This document shows, piece after piece, positions 53,827-61,688 of a stretch of DNA of 64,000 nt. The stretch's first letter is position 1. Each line of letters begins with the position of its first letter. Source of the stretch: CACZQA01 sp050943615. Lineage in GTDB: Bacteria > Actinomycetota > Coriobacteriia > Coriobacteriales > QAMH01. The stretch covers positions 34,765 to 98,764 of the forward strand of contig JBMNPN010000001.1 of NCBI GenBank assembly GCA_050943615.1, in the 5' to 3' direction. A program made the position numbers and the translations under genes. The notes below the pieces were generated by a model. The model saw only the letters and a list, made by a program, of their open reading frames with translations. It searched no databases and was not told the origin of the DNA.

Positions 53827-54234
53827 ATGGCAATCGAGAGAACCTACAACATGATCAAGCCCGACGGCGTGCGCAACCACCACATCGGCGAGATCATCAC
53901 CCGCATCGAGCGTGTGGGGCTTACCATCGAGCGCATGGAGCTCGGCATGGTGACCAAGGAACAGGCAGAGGCCAACTACGGCGAGCACAAGGGCAAGCCC
54001 TTCTACGACGGTCTCATCTCCTACATCACCTCCGGCCCGGTTGTGAAGATGGTCGTCTCCGGCGAAAACGCCGTCGCCACGATGCGCAAGCTCATGGGCG
54101 CGACCAATTGCGCCGATGCCGCTCCCGGCACCATCCGCGGCGATTTTGGCCTGACGGTCGACGAAAACGTCATTCACGGCAGCGATTCTGTCGAGTCCGC
54201 CAAACGAGAGATTGCGGTGTTCTTCGGAGAGTAG
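53827..54234 (+). CDS. ndk: Nucleoside diphosphate kinase
   Basis: 135 residues, normal length. TYNMIKPDGVRNHHIGEI at the start, the GATNCADAAPGTIRGDFG loop and the phosphohistidine His117 in ENVIHGSDS are diagnostic. It equalises NTP pools by transferring phosphate between nucleoside di- and triphosphates. GAAAGGAAAG precedes the ATG. A GC-rich hairpin (about 53757-53795) lies in its leader. Confidence 0.97.
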   Translation: MAIERTYNMIKPDGVRNHHIGEIITRIERVGLTIERMELGMVTKEQAEANYGEHKGKPFYDGLISYITSGPVVKMVVSGENAVATMRKLMGATNCADAAPGTIRGDFGLTVDENVIHGSDSVESAKREIAVFFGE

Positions 54235-54261
54235 CTCCGCTCATCCCCGCAAGGAGGGGCA

Positions 54262-54310
54262 GGGGCCCGGGCGCGTCCGATGCAATGCACGGCGTGCCCG
54301 GGCCCCTTTT
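54262..54310 (+). terminator. Rho-independent terminator after ndk
   Basis: GGGGCCCGGGC pairs with GCCCGGGCCCC (further weak pairing in the loop), followed by TTTT. It separates ndk from the mre operon. Confidence 0.9.
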
Positions 54311-54450
54311 CAGGTTCTCGGGTGCGCATTGGCCGAGCTGCGGAAAGACTCATTGGCGTGCGATTCGTTATTTGACAATGCCGTGGATTGTGGTTACTTT
54401 CGTAATTCAGGCTTTCGCACGGGATGCGGTGCACGTAGGCGTGCTAAACT

Positions 54451-54480
54451 TTTTCATCCCTGCTGCAAGTAGCGTACAAT
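54451..54480 (+). promoter_or_regulatory. Promoter of the mreB operon
   Basis: TTTTCA (54451-54456), an 18-base spacer and TACAAT (54475-54480) lie 60 bases before the mreB ATG. The ribosome site AAGGAG is downstream. Confidence 0.5.
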
Positions 54481-54540
54481 GCAGGAGCTCGAACCGAAAC
54501 GAACGAAAAACGCAGGCTGGAGTTGGAGTAAGGAGCGGCA

Positions 54541-55581
54541 ATGTCGCTGTCAGATAGACTCTTTGGCAATTTCGGTAGCGATATGGCTATCGACCTGGGG
54601 ACTGCCAACACATTGGTCTCCGTCAGAGGACAGGGAATCGTCATCAACGAACCCTCTGTCGTCGCAATAGAAAAGCAGGAGCAGCGCGTGCTCGCGGTCG
54701 GCGCCGCGGCAAAGGAGATGCTCGGCCGCACTCCGGGCAGCATCGTCGCCGTGCGCCCGCTCAAAGACGGCGTGATTGCCGACTTCGACGTGACCGAGGC
54801 GATGCTGCGCTATTTCATCAACAAAGCACAGGGCAAGCGCATGCCCTGGCATCCCAAGCCGCGTGTGGTCGTATGCGTTCCGAGCGGTGTCACGAGCGTC
54901 GAGAAGCGCGCCGTCTTCGAGGCGACCATCACCGCCGGTGCTCGCCAGGCCTTCCTCATCGAAGAGCCCATGGCCGCCGCTATCGGCGCCGGGCTTCCCG
55001 TCGACAGCCCGACCGGCTCGATGGTCGTCGACATCGGAGGCGGCACCACCGAAGTCGCTGTCATCTCCATGGGCGGCATTGTCAAATCGACTTCGATCCG
55101 CATCGCGGGCGACGCCTTTGACACGGCGGTCGTCCAGTATGCGAAGACCCACTACAACTTGGCCATCGGAGAGAGAACCGCCGAGGAAATCAAGATCACG
55201 ATCGGTTCTGCGGCACCGCTCGTCGAGGAGGTCGACGTCGAGGTCCGTGGTCGCGACCTGCTCTCCGGTCTGCCGCGTACCGTGCGCATCGAGAGCGAAG
55301 ACGTGCGCGAGGCGCTCGAAGAGCCGGTCAGCAAGATGATCCAGGCCGTCAAGGACACGATGGACGAGACACCGCCTGACCTGGCGAGCGACCTCATGGA
55401 GTACGGCATCACCCTGACGGGCGGTGGCGGCATGCTCCGTGGCCTCGACGAGCGCCTGCGAAACGAGATAGGCGTTCCGGTCCATGTTTCCGAAACGGCG
55501 CTCATAAACGTCGTCGAAGGCTGCGCGGCCGTCCTCGAATCCCCCGACTTCCTCTCGCAGCCATACATGCAGCAGAGGTAA
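54541..55581 (+). CDS. mreB: Rod-shape-determining actin-like protein MreB
   Basis: 346 residues. Actin-fold motifs are present: phosphate 1 DLGTANTLV, phosphate 2 VVDIGGGTTEVAVIS, and the adenosine motif TLTGGGGMLRGLDERL. MreB forms membrane-associated filaments that guide the elongation machinery. It is the first gene of a tight operon with mreC, mreD, mrdA and rodA, so the cell is expected to be rod-like. Confidence 0.97.
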   Translation: MSLSDRLFGNFGSDMAIDLGTANTLVSVRGQGIVINEPSVVAIEKQEQRVLAVGAAAKEMLGRTPGSIVAVRPLKDGVIADFDVTEAMLRYFINKAQGKRMPWHPKPRVVVCVPSGVTSVEKRAVFEATITAGARQAFLIEEPMAAAIGAGLPVDSPTGSMVVDIGGGTTEVAVISMGGIVKSTSIRIAGDAFDTAVVQYAKTHYNLAIGERTAEEIKITIGSAAPLVEEVDVEVRGRDLLSGLPRTVRIESEDVREALEEPVSKMIQAVKDTMDETPPDLASDLMEYGITLTGGGGMLRGLDERLRNEIGVPVHVSETALINVVEGCAAVLESPDFLSQPYMQQR

Positions 55582-55587
55582 CGTTAC

Positions 55588-56742
55588 ATGCCAGGGCTAT
55601 CGTTCGCTAACAGCCAAACCCAGCAGCGACGCCCGGGCCGTTGGTGGATTCCGGTCGTCCTCATAATCTTGTCCGTCGCGCTGATCACGCTGTCCGTGCG
55701 CTTTGACAACGGCGGCCCGTTCGCCGTTGCCCGCGATGCCGTGCAATCGGTGACCAAGCCCGTCCAGGTGGCCTGCTCGGGGCTCTCGACGCCGTTCAAG
55801 AGCCTGCAAAACGTCGGCACTTCCGACGAGGTCGCCCAGCTCGAGCAGGAAAACGAGCAGCTTCAGACGCTCGTGGCAGAGCTCGAGGAATACCGCCAGC
55901 AGGACCAGCGCCTCACCTCGCTTATCAAGCTCTCCGATACTTATGGGCTCGAGTACACGAGTGCCGAGGTCGTTGGGACGACGAGCGGTTGGAACCGCAC
56001 GGCCACGATCAACAAGGGGTCTGCCGACGGCATCCAGGTCGGCATGGGCGTCATGAGCTCGTGCGGGCTGTACGGCCAGGTCGAGTCTGTCACGGAAAAC
56101 CAGAGCGTGGTACGTCTCGTCAACGATGCGAACAGCTCCGTTTCCGCCATGGTGCAGAGCTCGCGTGCGCGCGGCATCCTGACGGGCTCCTACGATGGAA
56201 CCCTCACGCTCTCCTACGTCTCTGTGGAAAAGAAGGTGGGCGAGGGCGACATCGTCATCTCGTCCGGACAGGGAGGAACCTATCCGCGTGGATTGGTTAT
56301 CGGGACGGTGAAAAGTGTTGACACGGATTCCTCCAAGCTCTATTACCGCATAACCGTTGACCCGATCTACAACATCGATTCGTGTGAGGAGGTTATGGTG
56401 CTGACGGGAAATGAGTCCTCGACGCAGAGTCTTCTCGACGAGAAGGCAATAGAGCAGATCAGAAGCGGCAGCACCGCCTCGGTCTCATCGTCGTCGAGTT
56501 CCTCGAGTTCCGATGCGAGCGCAGACTCGAGCTCTTCTGCATCGGCATCCTCGAGCTCGTCTTCTGCAGACTCGTCTACGTCGAGCTCCTCGTCTTCCGA
56601 CTCCTCGTCGTCTTCGAGTTCTTCGTCTACGTCGAGTTCGGGGTCTTCATCATCTTCGAGCTCCTCTTCCAGCACCGATAACAACGGAAACCAGACGGAA
56701 AACCTCACCGCCAAGAGCTCTTCGGGAGGTTCCAGTGGCTAA
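55588..56742 (+). CDS. mreC: Rod-shape-determining protein MreC with long Ser-rich tail
   Basis: 384 residues. One transmembrane helix (about 20-42), a coiled coil (VAQLEQENEQLQTLVAELEE) and the MreC beta domains (GLYGQVESVTENQSVVRLVND, GDIVISSGQGGTYPRGLVIGTV) are standard. From about residue 293 to 370 the protein is almost pure Ser with Asp, Ala and Thr, an extracellular low-complexity tail not typical of MreC. It starts 6 bases after mreB and overlaps mreD by 8 bases. Confidence 0.95.
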   Translation: MPGLSFANSQTQQRRPGRWWIPVVLIILSVALITLSVRFDNGGPFAVARDAVQSVTKPVQVACSGLSTPFKSLQNVGTSDEVAQLEQENEQLQTLVAELEEYRQQDQRLTSLIKLSDTYGLEYTSAEVVGTTSGWNRTATINKGSADGIQVGMGVMSSCGLYGQVESVTENQSVVRLVNDANSSVSAMVQSSRARGILTGSYDGTLTLSYVSVEKKVGEGDIVISSGQGGTYPRGLVIGTVKSVDTDSSKLYYRITVDPIYNIDSCEEVMVLTGNESSTQSLLDEKAIEQIRSGSTASVSSSSSSSSSDASADSSSSASASSSSSSADSSTSSSSSSDSSSSSSSSSTSSSGSSSSSSSSSSTDNNGNQTENLTAKSSSGGSSG

Positions 56743-57292
56743 GCCCGTCGTCTACCTCATTACCTTTATCGTCTGCATATTTCTGCAGATGGGCGTTGCC
56801 CCTGCCATCGCGATTGCGGGCATACAGCCGGACTTTCTCGTGATCCCGGTCCTGCTCGTCGCGCTGTACTCGGGCGTCGGCCTCGGTTCGCTTACGGGCT
56901 TTCTCCTCGGGCTCTTCTTCGACCTGTCCGTGAGCGGGACCGTGGGGTGCATGGCGCTCGTCTTCACGATCGTCGCCTGCATCGTCGCGGCCATCGGCCA
57001 GGGTATGGAGACGCGGGCACCGCTTCTTGCCTGCCTCATCGCCCTGTGCTCGTCGTTTGCCATCGAGATTCTCTATGGCATTGCCGTGGCGCTCACCAAC
57101 CCGGATGCCGGCGGCGTGGGCGTCGCGCTGTTGACCAGCTCGCTCCCAACGGCACTGTACACGACCGTATTCGCCTGCATCGCCCTCGTGACGATAGGGC
57201 TCGTCATGGCGGGGGACGCGCCTGCGGCGCACGGGCGCCTGGGCGGTTCCAGTCGCAACTCCATCCCCCGCATGCAATCTCGTCTCAAGTAG
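56735..57292 (+). CDS. mreD: Rod-shape-determining protein MreD
   Basis: 185 residues with five or six hydrophobic helices (VYLITFIVCIFLQMGVAP, DFLVIPVLLVALYSG, GSLTGFLLGLFFDLSVSG). The position between mreC and mrdA and the helix pattern identify it. The GTG start at 56735 has GGGAGG just upstream and overlaps the end of mreC; no better start fits. It helps link MreC to the membrane-embedded elongasome. Confidence 0.92.
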   Translation: MAKPVVYLITFIVCIFLQMGVAPAIAIAGIQPDFLVIPVLLVALYSGVGLGSLTGFLLGLFFDLSVSGTVGCMALVFTIVACIVAAIGQGMETRAPLLACLIALCSSFAIEILYGIAVALTNPDAGGVGVALLTSSLPTALYTTVFACIALVTIGLVMAGDAPAAHGRLGGSSRNSIPRMQSRLK

Positions 57293-57306
57293 GGAGCGCG
57301 ACTAGT

Positions 57307-59346
57307 ATGACTGCAGCTGTGGGCGCGGCGATTATCGTCCTGCTCTTCATCGCGGCTATATGCCTGCTCGTGCTCGTCGTGCGCTCGGGCAACAAAAAGT
57401 CCTCGCGCATCTCTCTGAACAAGCGTAGCGCCAAGGACCTTCCTACCGGCGTCGAATCGCTTTCCGGCTCGGAAGGCGAAGGGGGCACGATGGTCCGTCG
57501 CCGCTCCTTCATCACCATGGGCATCATCGGCACGGCGCTGGGTGTTCTGGCTGTCAAGCTCTGGTCCATGCAGGTGATCTCGGGCAGTTCCTATTCGGCC
57601 AAGGCAGACGCCAACCGCATCACCGAGTACACGACCATCGCTCCCCGTGGCCGCATCTTCGACCGCAACGGCGTCGAACTGGTGGGCAATCGATCGACCT
57701 TTGCCGTGCTCGCCAATTCCGAGGTCCAGGACAATCGCGAGGTCGTGAACCGCCTTTCCAACGTGCTCGGCATCCCGCGCCAGACCGTGCAGCAGCTTGC
57801 CGAGTCCGAATCAGAGGGCGCGCAGGCAGACCGCGTCATCGCCCTGGACGTTGACGAGCGTGCCGTCGCCTATATCTCGGAGCACCCGAGCGCCTTTCCG
57901 GGGGTGAGCATCGAGGGGCGCACCGTGCGCACCTATCCCAAGGGGACGCTCGCCGCCCACGTGCTCGGATACACGGGCACCATTTCCGAGTCCGAGCTCG
58001 CGAACCAGAGCAACGGCATTTCCTACGAATCGGGTGATATCGTCGGCAAGGACGGCGCCGAGCAGGCTTTCGAGGCCTATCTGCAGGGCGATCGCGGCGT
58101 CAAGCGCGTGGAGATCAACGCGGCGGGCGAAGTCGTCTCCACCGTCGATTCCATCGATCCGGTACAGGGAAACGATATCCGCCTCACAATCGATGCCAAG
58201 GTTCAGAAAGTCGCCGAGGATGCCCTCAAGAGGGCGTTTTCCGATGCCCACAAAGCGGGCTACCCCAATGCTTCTGCTGGCGCGATTGTCTGCATGAACG
58301 CAAAAACCGGCGAGATCATCGCCATGGCGTCGTATCCTACCTACAACCCCGCCGAATTCGTCAACGGCATCTCGTCGGATACCTGGGAGGAGATGACCGC
58401 CGAGGACTCCGGCTATCCGCTCTCCAACCGCTGCATCGCAGGCCAGTACCCAGCCGCCTCGACCTTCAAGGGGTTCACCGGCCTTGCGGGCCTGCAATAC
58501 GGCTTTGCCACGACCAGCAGCGTCTGGGACTGCAAGGGGACGTGGACGGGGTTTGGCAAGAAGTGGCCGCAGAAGTGCTGGAACACGAGCGGACACGGGC
58601 TCATCAACTTCCACAACGGCATCGTGGAGTCCTGCGACGTCGTCTTCTACGAGATCGCGAAGCGCTTCTACAACTACGACAAGAACGAGACCGCGCTCCA
58701 GGACTACCTCAAGAGCTGGGGCTTTGGCTCCAAGACTGGAATCGAGCTTTCCGGAGAGGCTGAAGGCCGCGTGCCGACGCCCGAGTGGAAGAAGAAGTAC
58801 AACCGCGATGCCCCGGAAAGCCAGGCGTGGCTGCCCGGCGACCTCTCGAACCTCATCATCGGCCAGGGAGACCTGCTCGTGACACCGTTGCAGATCTGCT
58901 GCGGGTACGCGGGGCTTGCGACGGGCAAGGTTCCCAAGCCCGTGCTGCTCCACTCCGTGCTCTCGAGCGATGACCAGAGCGTCGTCGTCGATGGCGCGAC
59001 GTACCGTGGAAACGTGGTCAACCCGGATTTCACCCAGAAGAACATCAAGATCATGCGCAGTGGCTTTCGCGGCGTCGTGGCCGATGGCTCGGTCAAGAGC
59101 ATCTTCTCGGGCCTCGGCGTGAAGATCTCGGGAAAGACCGGTACCGCCGAGGTCGCCGGCAAGGACAACTATGGCTGGTTCGTGGGCTATGGACCGAGCG
59201 ACGACCCCGAGTACGTCTGCGCATGCTGCATCGAGGAGGGCGGAGCCGGCGCGACCTGCGCTGCCCCCGCTGTTCGCTCGGTGCTCGCCAAAGCGCTCGG
59301 AAAGAGCTCGCAGCACGTTTCCGGCTCGACGACCTCGGAGCGCTGA
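57307..59346 (+). CDS. mrdA: Penicillin-binding protein 2 (class B PBP of the elongasome)
   Basis: 679 residues. The transpeptidase motifs are STFK (about residue 385), SCD (SxD form usual for PBP2) and KTGT (about 610). A pedestal domain begins with TTIAPRGRIFDRNG. It cross-links peptidoglycan together with RodA, encoded next. Two hydrophobic segments precede the pedestal (residues 5-26 and about 66-86), whereas one is usual. An alternative ATG at 57490 (MVRRRSFITMG) with GGGGG upstream would leave only the second. ATG 57307 has AGGGAG at a longer spacing. The true start is undecided. Confidence 0.93.
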   Translation: MTAAVGAAIIVLLFIAAICLLVLVVRSGNKKSSRISLNKRSAKDLPTGVESLSGSEGEGGTMVRRRSFITMGIIGTALGVLAVKLWSMQVISGSSYSAKADANRITEYTTIAPRGRIFDRNGVELVGNRSTFAVLANSEVQDNREVVNRLSNVLGIPRQTVQQLAESESEGAQADRVIALDVDERAVAYISEHPSAFPGVSIEGRTVRTYPKGTLAAHVLGYTGTISESELANQSNGISYESGDIVGKDGAEQAFEAYLQGDRGVKRVEINAAGEVVSTVDSIDPVQGNDIRLTIDAKVQKVAEDALKRAFSDAHKAGYPNASAGAIVCMNAKTGEIIAMASYPTYNPAEFVNGISSDTWEEMTAEDSGYPLSNRCIAGQYPAASTFKGFTGLAGLQYGFATTSSVWDCKGTWTGFGKKWPQKCWNTSGHGLINFHNGIVESCDVVFYEIAKRFYNYDKNETALQDYLKSWGFGSKTGIELSGEAEGRVPTPEWKKKYNRDAPESQAWLPGDLSNLIIGQGDLLVTPLQICCGYAGLATGKVPKPVLLHSVLSSDDQSVVVDGATYRGNVVNPDFTQKNIKIMRSGFRGVVADGSVKSIFSGLGVKISGKTGTAEVAGKDNYGWFVGYGPSDDPEYVCACCIEEGGAGATCAAPAVRSVLAKALGKSSQHVSGSTTSER

Positions 59347-59352
59347 TCGAAG

Positions 59353-60585
59353 ATGCCCGCACTCACGTTCAAACGACAGCCGGCCGTGCACCTGCGCAGC
59401 GGAGAGAAGAAGGTCCGCAGCACCGGCAACTCGCGTATCAACATGTCCCTGCTCATCGTCGTCGTGCTGCTCACCATCTGCGGTCTCGTGACCGTGTACT
59501 CGGCAACGCTGACCGACTCCGACTACTCGTTCTGGCGCCAGGTCGCTGGCGTTGGGGCCGGTGTCGTGATCATGGTGCTCGTCTTCATCTTCGACTATCG
59601 CAGGTTCTCAGATTGGCTCGTCCCACTCATCATCCTCGACGTCGTGCTGATCCTGCTCCCGGCACTGCCGGGCATTGGCATGGAAGTGAACGGCGCACGG
59701 TCCTGGGTCAAGCTCGGACCGGTGCAGTTCCAGCCCTCTGAGTTCGCCAAGCCCGTCACCATCCTGATGATGGCCGCCGCAGTCGCGCGCTACAAGGGCA
59801 ACCTCTCGGGCGGGCTCGACTACCTCAAGATGCTGGGCCTGCTCTTCATCCCGTTCGTGCTGCTCGTGCGCGAGGACCTCGGCTCGGCGCTCGTGATCCT
59901 CATGATTGGCTTCTTCGTCCTGTTCGTGGGAGGCACGGCACGGCGCTGGATCATCGTCACCATCATGGGGCTTGCTCTCGCGGTTGCCGCCGTGTTCGGG
60001 CTCAATGCCCTGATCAGCGATTGGACGGGCGGGGAAACGCAGATCATCAAGTCCTACCAGATGAGCCGCCTGATGGTCTTTCTGGACCCGAACAATGCCG
60101 ATTACGCCGATGATGCCTACAACTTGAACCAGGCCGAGATCGCCGTCGGAAGCGGCGAGATCTTCGGGAAGGGCTTTGGCAATGCGACGCAGTCCTCCGG
60201 CGGCTTTCTGCCCGAATCGGCGACCGACTTCATCTTCTGCGTCTTTGCCGAGCAGTTCGGGTTTGCCGGCTGCTTTATCTTGCTTGCGCTCTACCTCGCC
60301 CTCATGGCGGTTGCGCTCAATATCGGGCTGAAGTCGTCGGATCTGTTCGGAACGCTCATCAGTGCGGGTATCATTGGCATGTGGCTGTTCCAGGTGCTCG
60401 AGAATATCGGCATGGACCTCGGGTTGATGCCCATTACCGGTATTCCGCTTCCGTTCATGAGCTATGGCTCGTCGTTCATGCTCACGAACTTCTTCTGTGT
60501 GGGATTGCTTTTGTCCATCTGGGCACGTCGAGGCGACATCGGCGCGCGCAGGGGCAAGGGAAGGGGTGTACGACTCAATGTCTGA
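59353..60585 (+). CDS. rodA: RodA peptidoglycan glycosyltransferase (SEDS family)
   Basis: 410 residues with about 10 helices. SEDS motifs are clear: GARSWVKLGPVQFQPSEFAK, REDLGSALVI, FLPESATDFIFCVFAEQFG and PLPFMSYGSSFMLTNF. It polymerises glycan strands with PBP2 during elongation. The RodA rather than FtsW assignment rests on its place after mrdA. An N-terminal extension of about 30 basic residues precedes helix 1. Its stop overlaps the DUF697 gene by 8 bases. Confidence 0.94.
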   Translation: MPALTFKRQPAVHLRSGEKKVRSTGNSRINMSLLIVVVLLTICGLVTVYSATLTDSDYSFWRQVAGVGAGVVIMVLVFIFDYRRFSDWLVPLIILDVVLILLPALPGIGMEVNGARSWVKLGPVQFQPSEFAKPVTILMMAAAVARYKGNLSGGLDYLKMLGLLFIPFVLLVREDLGSALVILMIGFFVLFVGGTARRWIIVTIMGLALAVAAVFGLNALISDWTGGETQIIKSYQMSRLMVFLDPNNADYADDAYNLNQAEIAVGSGEIFGKGFGNATQSSGGFLPESATDFIFCVFAEQFGFAGCFILLALYLALMAVALNIGLKSSDLFGTLISAGIIGMWLFQVLENIGMDLGLMPITGIPLPFMSYGSSFMLTNFFCVGLLLSIWARRGDIGARRGKGRGVRLNV

Positions 60586-61633
60586 GATGCCGATTGACTT
60601 CAAGGGACTGCTGGATTCGGTGGCCAACGTGGGACAGGAGCGCGATGTTCCCGTCTACGTGGACCTCGTCTTCGACCCGACGGCAAGCGACCGCCTCATC
60701 GACGAGGTGCTCGCCGCGTTCTCCGAGAGCGATTCGGAGGCCTTCGTGGAAAAGCTCGTGCTCGAGACCACGGTTCCCGACCTTCCCGTTCCCTGCGACC
60801 TGTGCGTGATCGTGGGCGGGGATTCGCTGCTTTTGGGCGACGTCGCCGCCGCAGCGCGCTCCAAGGGCATCCCCGCCGTCGTCGCCATCGAGCGCGGCAA
60901 GACCTACTTTTCGCATGACCCCAAGGCCGCCCAGGCCTTCGTGGATGCGACGATCGCCGCAAACGAGACGCCGCGCGTCAAGACCGCGGCGGGCACGGCG
61001 AGCGCGCAGATGCAGACCGTCGGTAGGGGCATTCCCGTCGACGACATCATCGACATCGACCTCAACGCCATCGAGGACCGTCCGCTCGAGGAGCTCGGCG
61101 AATGGATCGTCTCCAACGCCCCGGCAAAGCGCATCGCGATGGCGGCGGACTTCCCCTTCCTGCGCCATCCGCTCGCTGCCGATATCATCCGCCGTGCGAC
61201 GATCCAGAACGGCGCGGTGAGCGTCGTCTTCTTCGTGCCGGGCGCCGACATGCCCGTCATCACGCTCAACCAGGTCAAGATGGCGCTGCAGATCGCCGCG
61301 GCCTACGGAAACCCCATGGGAAGCGCGCGCATCAAGGAAGTCGCCGCGATCGTCGCGGGCGGCTTTGGCTTCAGGGGCATCGCCCGCAAGCTCGTCTCGC
61401 TCGTGCCGGTGCTGAGCTGGGCGATCAAGCCTGCCGTATCCGCATCGGGCACCTTTGCCATGGGACAGGCGGCCATCGGCTATTACGAAGGTGGGCTCAA
61501 GCAGGGCGACCTTGCCCATGCCGGTTCCAACGCCGTGCAGATTGCAAGCGACGGCATCGACAAGACGGCCGAGGTCGTGGAAAAGGTCTTCGACGGGTTC
61601 CTCGCGCACCGTCCGCGCAAGAAAGCGTACTAG
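60578..61633 (+). CDS. DUF697-family protein
   Basis: 351 residues. The N-terminal half is acidic and soluble (an alpha/beta region with LCVIVGGDSLLLGDVAAAARSKGIPAVVAI). The C-terminal half (about 190-330) has the DUF697 pattern of amphipathic or hydrophobic helices: VITLNQVKMALQIAAAYG, IVAGGFGFRGIARKL, GQAAIGYYEGG. Members are often linked to GTPases or membranes; function is unknown. It is translationally coupled to rodA, so it may serve the elongation complex. Confidence 0.75.
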   Translation: MSEMPIDFKGLLDSVANVGQERDVPVYVDLVFDPTASDRLIDEVLAAFSESDSEAFVEKLVLETTVPDLPVPCDLCVIVGGDSLLLGDVAAAARSKGIPAVVAIERGKTYFSHDPKAAQAFVDATIAANETPRVKTAAGTASAQMQTVGRGIPVDDIIDIDLNAIEDRPLEELGEWIVSNAPAKRIAMAADFPFLRHPLAADIIRRATIQNGAVSVVFFVPGADMPVITLNQVKMALQIAAAYGNPMGSARIKEVAAIVAGGFGFRGIARKLVSLVPVLSWAIKPAVSASGTFAMGQAAIGYYEGGLKQGDLAHAGSNAVQIASDGIDKTAEVVEKVFDGFLAHRPRKKAY

Positions 61634-61688
61634 CAACTCCGTTCTCAACATGCCCGGATTTTGCGGGCTCTTATGATAGGGAAGGTCC

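Noticed and set aside
51610..54177. An 855-residue open frame on the reverse strand
   Set aside because: It is exactly antisense to the TPR gene and ndk, has Leu/Gly/Val-rich composition typical of a GC-rich shadow frame, and lacks a start signal or known motifs.
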